Shown here in pieces: positions 45,001-54,000 of a stretch of DNA of 64,000 nucleotides. Every line of letters begins with the position of its first letter. The stretch's first letter is position 1. Below the pieces are notes generated by a model. That model saw only the letters and a program-made list of their open reading frames with translations. It was not told the DNA's origin and made no database searches. A program made the translations under genes and the position numbers. Location of the stretch: assembly GCA_013397845.1 (NCBI GenBank), contig VZTG01001880.1:187325-251324 (forward strand), in the 5' to 3' direction. The DNA comes from Melanocharis versteri (Eukaryota; Chordata; Aves; Passeriformes; Melanocharitidae).

Positions 45001-48000
45001 AGCTATCAGCCAAACACAGCTGTTCAAAGACCATGAAAAACAGATTCTCAGTAGTTACTACAGATAGCAGAGCACTAGTAGGTAGGATAAACAGTGTAAC
45101 ACAGTAAAAGCACTCATACAAAACACACATGCTGTATATGTGTATCTATACACAGTAACAAAATATACAATCTTGACTTATCTAAGTTCTGTGTACAAAT
45201 TTGCATGCATATATTTTCAGTGAAACTGAAAAAGAGACGTTTAGTAAATAATTAATCACAATCTCGAATCATCTCAGAGTTATCCAGTTGAGTTCCTTAA
45301 CCCCACTGTATGTTCTACACAATGCCCCAGAAGCAGCAACTGTCTCTTCAAAAAGGGACTTCAGTATCAGCTTAATGTTTGTCTGTCTACTGCAGAACAA
45401 ATTTAAAATGGTCTGCTGTATATGAAGGCAAGCAATTATTACCAAGTAAAAAGTAAAAGCCCTCGCCATTTTTCATCAAATTCATGAGAAATCCTCAAAA
45501 AAATGGAAGTTCTTCAAACTGTCCAAATACACAACTGAATTTCCTGCAACTTCGACAAGGTGGCAGGAGGAGTAATTTCTGCAACTGTTTCCTCTCACAA
45601 ACAGCATTTTCAATAGACTTGTTTTCCTGGAAGTAATACTTATGGTAATCAGAAACCTTTTAAAGTTCCCTGCCTACCCCATCAAAAAGTAGTTACAAGA
45701 AAAGCCTACAGAAGTTTCTAAATCAGTTTCATTTCCATATGTTAAACATTGTTTTAAACTCAAATTAGATGGCAGCAGAAAATAAAGGTATGTTTGGTAA
45801 ACACAGTGATGTGTAATTCCAACTTACTCTTTAAATCTCCAGCTTGAGCTAACTCATTTCATCAGAAACAAATGCCAAGAGAGTTTTGTTAGCCCTCTTA
45901 GTCCATACTCTGCAAAGTTTTGCAAAGCAGTCATATTTTTCTTCTCTAATTCCAGTCTTCAGATTACATCATTTTTGACACAAAATCCAATCAGATATTA
46001 GTATGGATATTAGCGGGGCAGACACAAGTACCTACAAGATCTTGACCTACAGGACTTTCAACACTGTTAGTAAAGAACTTTGCATGACTTTCAATACAAC
46101 CTATTCCAAGATAGATGCCAAACGCATAGTTTTCTTCTCCACTTCCACTCTAGGCTTTTGATATCGGATTTGCTACCTGGGATAACAAGCCAGTGTCATA
46201 CAACCACTCTTCAAGCAGAACTTAACCTCTGAACATATGAAACTGAAAGCAGATGAACTGTCATTTCCCTTAAGAACAAAATTACTTCTCACAGTAGAAG
46301 AAAGCTGAAAAATGGCTGCCTCAGTAAAATGACAGTAACTTTCAACTGATCTTGAATGAAGAAAAATGGTTCTCACCCACTGCCTTCATTTGTTTACCAA
46401 TGGCTTGACATATTTCTTTGGCAGCTGCAATCTGTGCTTTCTCCCCCAGTAAGCTGCCCACAGTTGCTCTCAGGATAAAGGACACACATCTTCGAGAGTA
46501 AACAGCCTCCACGTGGGTCTGAGTTGCACGAGGATGGGAGACCAGATCAAGTACGTGGGACAGAAACGTAGCAAAGTTGCGCTCCAGCCACTGCCCTCCT
46601 AATGTTGTAACAAAGACAACGTAGGCCTGCAAATCCAGAAGTTACACAGTAACCCAATTAAAACAGGAACAAAAGACTGTGGGAGACTACAGCCAGATTC
46701 AAGCACAATGCACTACAGGAGCAACACCAGTTAGCAATAAGCAACCCTAATGAGGTTACTCAGCATGAATCAATTCAGTATTCAGGTCTTTGCTGCTGAA
46801 ACTCAGCTTTCTCCAGTACCAAGAGCAGCCCCCATGCTGTGATTCGTAAAATACTCCTTGGATGACAGCAAAAAAACCCCAGTTCATTGCTTTAAATGTG
46901 CCTCTTTCTAAAAAAGTTAAGAACACCATGTAAATAAAAGCAGCAACATCAACGTGTTCCAGTTCACAATGAAAACTTGGCATATACACCAAGTTCACCT
47001 GAAAAAGGCTGAGAAAAAATAAAAGGTTTCACAAAATAACCTATCATCAAAGAATCTGGATTCTGGGAAGTTACTGTAACATATTGAAATACACATCAGA
47101 GTGAGAATGTCTGAACTAGAAGAGATGCTGCCACCACCTTTCTCTCTCCGATGAGAGGAGCTTCCACATTCATCAGATTTCACCTACTCATGAGAGATAT
47201 ATGGAAAGAAGAAACATAGTTTAACTCATCAGAGCTGTGGCTGAGAAGAGAGCCATGAAAGGATAACAGAGCATCCTCTCTAAAAAGAAACTAAATTTAA
47301 AAGGGGAACTAAAGTCTTTAACATACTAAGTTTTCAAATATTTTGCAAGTTAATCTCACCTAATATACACTGATCAAATAAGTTTTCCTTAGCTCATATT
47401 TCAATCTATTGTTACTGCATATCAATAATAAAAGAAAGCAGATAGGTGAATGATACCTCATGTACATCTCACAAAACAGAAGAGTCAGATTAGACCTGTA
47501 AGTCAACTTATACAGAAATACAGAACAGAAATGTGCATTTTTCCTACTAAAAGGGCTATGATTATGTATAAATTTTACTTCATTAAAAAACTTACAAACC
47601 TGGGTAACACCAACTCGCACTTCCCTATTGACAGATCCTCCTACTTTCAACATCTCTCCACCACTCTTAAGGAAACCAGACCCTCCTCGCAGAAATCCTG
47701 TAGCCATGAGCTCCAAGACCTCCTCAAGTGTGGCTCTCTTCACATTTTGCCGCATCACTTTTTAAAGAGAAAAGTAACAATTTGTTCCAAAAGTTCCAAC
47801 CAACACAAGCAATAATCTTGAAACCAGACTTACCAATTCAAAACCATCTTGCAAAAATAAATCTACCCAACATTCAGATAAAAATTTGCTTGCATGCTTA
47901 AAAAATAAGCCACTTCTCCCAGGTGGTTTTTGATAGTGTGTTCTGTCTTTTCTTTGTATGACTACAACAGAGATTCTGCACTCTTCTTTAGCTTATTGTT

Positions 48001-51000
48001 TGTAAAAACAAACAATCCATCTACAGGCTTCCATCTACTGGAACAACAACGTGTCCTGCAGCACTGTCATGTAACATGGTACTGAAGGTGCAACTAAGTC
48101 TGCCAATGTAGATATGGAATCCAGAAGTGCTCGTACCTGTTGCTTGTTTTGGTATCAGTGCTGTAGCCATGACTGTCCCCAAAAGCTTTGACACTGCAAC
48201 TCGCACACCATAGTTTGAGTTTTCCAGAGCTTTAAAGCACAGCGTTGCAACATTCTCTAGTTCAGCTGTCCACATAAACACCGCTTCATTCTGTAATTCC
48301 AGCAGACACTGTAGGAAAAACAGACTTGCTAAGCACCAGGAGGCTATTCTTACATTTTATCTAAGTATCAGACTGCATTCATCAGGTTTATTCAGAAAAT
48401 ATTTTAATATGAAAACTTCAAGAATTTATACACACTCTCCCATATGCCAACTATCTCAGCTGAGTAAACAATCAGAAGAGTCATGGAACAAGCTAATACA
48501 TAAATTAAAAAATTAGAAGAAAGCTCAACACAAGAACCATGTTACCAAAAACCTCTCCCATGGAGGCTCACAGATAACATATTCTATCTCATATTTTTTT
48601 ATCAAGTGGGAAATACAGTACTATAGTACCTGTGAAGTAAGTCAAGCGTCTGAGCCTGCAGTGTAAACTAGTAAGCACTTACCTTGTCCAACTAATTATC
48701 AAATTTCCCTTCCTAAACAACAGGTCCCAGTTTAACTGCAGGTACTCCCCAGCCACAGCACAAGAATTTCTGGGACTGGTGAGAAGACACCCACCTTAGC
48801 CACGGCACAGCGTACAGCCATGGATCTGTCCGTCAGCAGAGACCGCGCGTTCTTATAAATATCACGGTGACAAGAAGCTGCTGCTCCTCCAAGTCCATTG
48901 AGGACTTTCTGCAAGCTCATCAGAATTTCACTGCGGCCCTGAGACTGCACACACACAGAAACATTAATGCAAAAATGTGGACACAGCAGTTACATTGAGA
49001 ACCAGGTATACACTTTCGCGTTTTCCTGCTTCTATGCAGGAATATTCTTGCAAACATTGAAAATGAATGCATATGTAACTGATATGTAGCTGATTTTAAA
49101 TAGAAGTAAGCACTCTACACAGTTTTACCTAAAGTCCCTCAGTTGTCACATAAATTGAGCCCAGGCAACCCAACAAATTGGCTCTAGGTAAAATGCTTCT
49201 GCACTGCCCTACCATTTATCAACTGCAGACTCAGGGGGAAAAAAGAAAAAGCAGCTGATAGGAGAGAACGGGAAGCCAAAGTAAGTTAGCAGCCTCATGT
49301 TATAACTGCACACAGGCAGGTACTCACAATCTGAGAGCACAGACAAAAACAAAAACAAATAAATAAATAATCACACAGGTACAACAACACAGCTGAAGAA
49401 AACAGCTGCCACCACAAGATCCACACAATCAGTGTTCCAACTTGTCCCAACAGAGCTATTTGCATAAAATCAGACTCACTGACAGCCTAGGATACATTCT
49501 CTCAATATTATGACACACTCTCTCTTTTCAGGGCACAATGTATTCTGCTCACATGCAGAGTAACAACTTCCCTGCACAATTTAAGTATTCATTATTAATT
49601 TTTAACAACTGAATGTTTATTCAGAGTACCTGGGCAAAACCCCTAACCCAGTAGTTAGAAATGACAAATACAGTCATTTCTGAATTTTAATTACTGATGC
49701 CACTACGAAGCAGCTACTACAATATTCATACTTCATAAAGTCTAAACTCTCTGCAGTAGACCTGAAACTAGCTAGGTAAGTGATCTGCATCCTTCACTGT
49801 AGAAGAAAAACAATCCAGGCAATTTGGCAAACACCTCTAGAGGAAGCAGGTTTCAGTTTAAAATAGAATTAAGACCACATAAATAAACCGAAACTTACCT
49901 CTGCACTTTTCAGAGACTTTAACAGATTATTCACAGTTTCTGGAAAAGAACTACCCAGCATTCTACCCATTTTTTCATAAAATGCTCCAACACATGCCAC
50001 AGCAGCCCTATGAGAAAATAGAGAAAAAGAGTACACATATTGAAGTATCATCTAAATGAAAACAAATAGTTAAATAGAAATGTATGTTCTAATCAACATT
50101 GATGAATAAAAATCTATTTGCTATCCACTACTTATACTGGCTGTTTAAAACAGTCCATTTAAATAATTTTTTTGTTTACCATGAAAAAAAGTAACAGAAA
50201 AGTTACCAGCTTTTAAAATATATTTGAAAGGGCATTAGTATAGGATCTACACACAGAGTGAAAAATTCTCGAGAAAACAAGATAGGCTGAAATCTCAGCA
50301 AGATTAGGGTTTTGTGCTTCAATAAACTGTCTCTTTCCCAAGCACCTGCAAGAAAACCCCTAGCCTGTAATATATCCTGACACATTTTTGTAGATACTGA
50401 ATTGTGGGGTTTTTTCAAGACTAAGAACTTAAAATGCAGCAATTATTGCATAACACAAGAAAATTTACAGGCATTGTAAAATCTCTGGATCCATAAACAG
50501 TTATTTACACGTTTTTCCTGCCCTGCCATTTGAGATTAGGAATATTTAATTATCACCACATTGCAGTTATATACAGAAATTGTTCCAGGACAGACACAAA
50601 AGCAGCTCCTGAAAACATGCACTTTTTCATCACAAAGGAATGAGGCTTTTTTTTAAATCTGTAATTGCTGGCTAAATAGTTTTTTAGCGAAGTTACGTCA
50701 CAAAGAGCCTCCCCCTTACGGGGTATGTGTCCATCAAAAAACCTTCTGGCCTATCACTTGGTAGCATAAATTTCAGAGCATATTATAGTAGAAAACCCTT
50801 TCCACTTATACAAGTTCCTCACAGACCTGCAAGAGCTAGAAACAGGAGGACAGTATCTGCCCAAACAGTGACTATTTCAGATTTTATTGCCAAATCCTAC
50901 TGTTTTCATAATGTCTGAAGGCAAGACCAAATTCGGGTTCACTAGACCCTGTGAACATATGAAGCAGTACATGGGAAAGTAACAAAAACAGTTTCAGTGG

Positions 51001-54000
51001 AAGTTGTTTGGGGCATTAACCAAATTCCTACTGACAAGACTGCTGCTGTGAGTAAAGACAAACTGGATAACACATCCATGCATACACACAGCCATGTATA
51101 GAGACTCTGCTTGAGAGACCTGTGCAGCTTACCATGGTAGGGGAATAGAAATGGCAATGTTTGATGGGGAAAAAAACTTGAATATTTGGTTACAATTCTC
51201 TAGGCATAGATAATGCTGTGGTTTGACAATCTGCAGGTTCCACCCTAAATGGGGTGCCTGAGCACAACCAGCAGTAATTCCACTGTGGAATGTCTTCATT
51301 AACTGTTATCCTCTGCATGCCATAAGCATGTGTAGAGTCATAACATAGTACCTTGCCTAGAGAAAAACATTTCACTTTCAGATAGCCATGTGTGTGTCAC
51401 CTTTGAGTCCTGCCCTGCACAATCTCAATCCAGTGCTTTTCTCTGCTCTCTATATCAGGCATATGTGAACTCCAAACAAGCACACAAAATGTAAGTAAAC
51501 ATAGCGTGCACACATATAGGCAGATCCTTCTGTAATATCCAGGACCACTTGGCTTAGAAATCATTCCCACTTGCCCAGTAATTTTAAACATACAGTTTTG
51601 TGGGCAGATAGGCTGCAGTATCATCTTTGCTCTTGATGATGTCGTTACACTTGTCAAGCGTCTGAAAAACAGTGAATGTGTCTCCAATGCTGTAGAGAGC
51701 AGCAAGATTTTTTGCAAGCAGCTTTCGTGTGGGTGGCCCAGGGGAACTGCTGATGAGTCCTGTTAGCTGTTCCACAAGTTTCTTCTGTTTTTCCTTGACA
51801 TCTGTCTGTTAACAGACCAAAAATAAATAAGTAGTTTAATCCTCTGAGTTGCTTCTAACACCCAGAAGAATCTACAAGAAATGGAAGTAAACCCAGTTAC
51901 ATATAACTCAGCAAATTGCTTGTCGCAGAGAGATATGAGACACATTCAACAATAGCAGAGACAGATGCTAAACACTCAGAATTAGCTGCTATCCTATTTA
52001 ATATTTACTTTTTAAAAATACTTACTAGCTGCCTACTGACTGCCTGCAATTAAACACTTAAAAGCTACAAATTAGCACAAATTAGAGGCTCTTCAGGCTG
52101 AATCTGAAACCATAGCTACCATGTAGCCATTACCTGTCAACTTTCTCTGGCATGAAATTAATACAAATGCTTTTTAAAAGAAAGTTTCTTTAGAAAGAAG
52201 CGNGCTACCAGCACTTTATCCAAAAATCTCAACCATTCAAAGATAAAAACTGGTCTCTTTGCTTCTGTGATTTGAGCTAATGCTTCCTCATTCAGTAACA
52301 AACTATGAGCCAGCTCCATAATGGGTTAAATTCCAGTTTTATTGTAAACTTGTGTAGAAACTCTAAAATAAAAATGTAAATATTAGTATAAAGTATAGTA
52401 CATCAGTACAAAGCATTGAAAATCAAATTAAAACATCCAGCTTGCTTAGACTTGTCCTAGTTAAGCAGTCCCACATAAAAGCTACTCACATATTTACAAA
52501 CTGAGTACATTCATTACATACATTACATTTCAGGGAATGGAGCTGTTAATTGTAAAAAGAGCACCTACAGGCAATTTCAGGGTACAAACCCTTAGCCAAG
52601 AAAAATACACTGAAGTTCCTGTTTAAAGAAGGTAAAGTAATCATCTCACTGTCTCCTCTTACACGAGAGAGAAAAAGGATTGTTGCAAACCAAGACCCTT
52701 GAGCACGCTCCCGAAGCTGGGGCTCGAACCTGGCCCCCTTCTCAACACCCTTCAACAGACAAGCTGAGAAGATGAGCCTATCCCATGTAGGAATCTCCAG
52801 CCAATGCAAATCTGGGAGAAGCAGGAACAGCGACAGGATCAGGCATCACTGACCTAAGATTTCCCAGATCCCACTAGTCTTGCTTCAAGTGCTGGACAAG
52901 TAAGCTCTCTGAAATCCAGCAAGCCTCAGGGGTGACAGCCTAGAACACAAGCAGCAGCCGAACGACTGCAGTCCCCCCAGCAGGCAAAACCCTGCAGACA
53001 GAACACTGGTGATCCTGCTCAAACAGTCAGTGGGGGCTGACATCAAAGCACTACCAGTAGCACACCATCAGTGTAAAGCGAACACTCCACCTACTTCATC
53101 TTAGCAAACCACGCGAAAAAAAAGTGTAGCTGTTCAATGCAGAGCTGACAGAAGAAAAAAACCCACAAAACTTACCTAAAATCACAACATTAAGTCAACC
53201 ATCTTCAGCAAAAAGAAACCCAAAAAGCAAAAAAAACAACCCAACCCCAAAACCTGAATGCAGTGATGCTGAAACTAGGATCTCAGGCAAAACAGAGAAA
53301 GCAAAACAACTAAGGAGTATAATGTAAGACATCAGCTTTGAACAGGCATCATCTTTTGACAGCTGCGCTGCCCCACTTGTGCTCTCAAGAGCTCACAGCT
53401 GCTTCCTCATTCATGGTCAAACTCAACAAATTCTCCAAGTCAAATGAAGTGACTTAAACTGATTTTTTTAAACAGTCCCCAAATGAGACATGGTAAGGGT
53501 GACATATTAATACTGTATTATGGTTCTAAATCCACCTTAATGATTTGGTGCTGATGAAACTAAAGCATCACAAGGTCTTTAATGTTTAAGTTACTCCCTG
53601 CACTTCAGCACTTTGTATATTTTTCACTGCATACAGTTCCAGCGACAGATCAGTAAAGGCGGAAGAGCCACATATGGAAGCACACACAGCCCTCCCTAAC
53701 TCCTCTAAAGACATTTTCTGTCGGGTTTTTTTTGTTGTTTTTTTTTTTTTTTACATTTATAAAGAACTGAGAAGGCATGGCCTGTCAATAACTCAGACAC
53801 ATCACCTCAAAACATCTTTACACGAGAGCAGAGAGAGACACAATGAATGATGGCACCATGATTCTCTGGATATCATCCCAGGGATCTGCACCGCCTGTCA
53901 CACCCACACAGCACATATGTACCATCAGTGCTGTTGGACAGCACAGTTTATTATTCCTTCTCTTCCCCACATAAAAGGCTTCATTTGCCCCGGCCATAAG

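Larger units (their letters stand above)
41511..52202 (-). other. HEATR5B 5' introns between exons 12 and 2
   Basis: Introns at 41511-42746, 42859-43016, 43268-44672, 44829-46376, 46627-47599, 47758-48136, 48309-48794, 48945-49898, 50008-51593 and 51806-52202 hold AT-rich unique sequence. There is an 8-bp-arm hairpin at 41775-41797 (ATAGTTGA/TCAACTAT) and an A-rich patch near 41990-42200. I recognised no repeat family or gene. Confidence 0.55.

Noticed and set aside
52134..52204. Extending HEATR5B exon 2 past the N to the donor-like ACAG|GTAATG at about 52134.
   Set aside because: Reading through the N meets an in-frame TAA before that donor, and the residues do not match the family.
52695..52745. 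Possible tRNA gene: GGTTCGAGCCCCAGC on the minus strand resembles a tRNA T-arm/B box.
   Set aside because: No A box at the right distance, no foldable acceptor or anticodon stem, and no terminator T run. At most a chance match or an old tRNA-derived SINE remnant.
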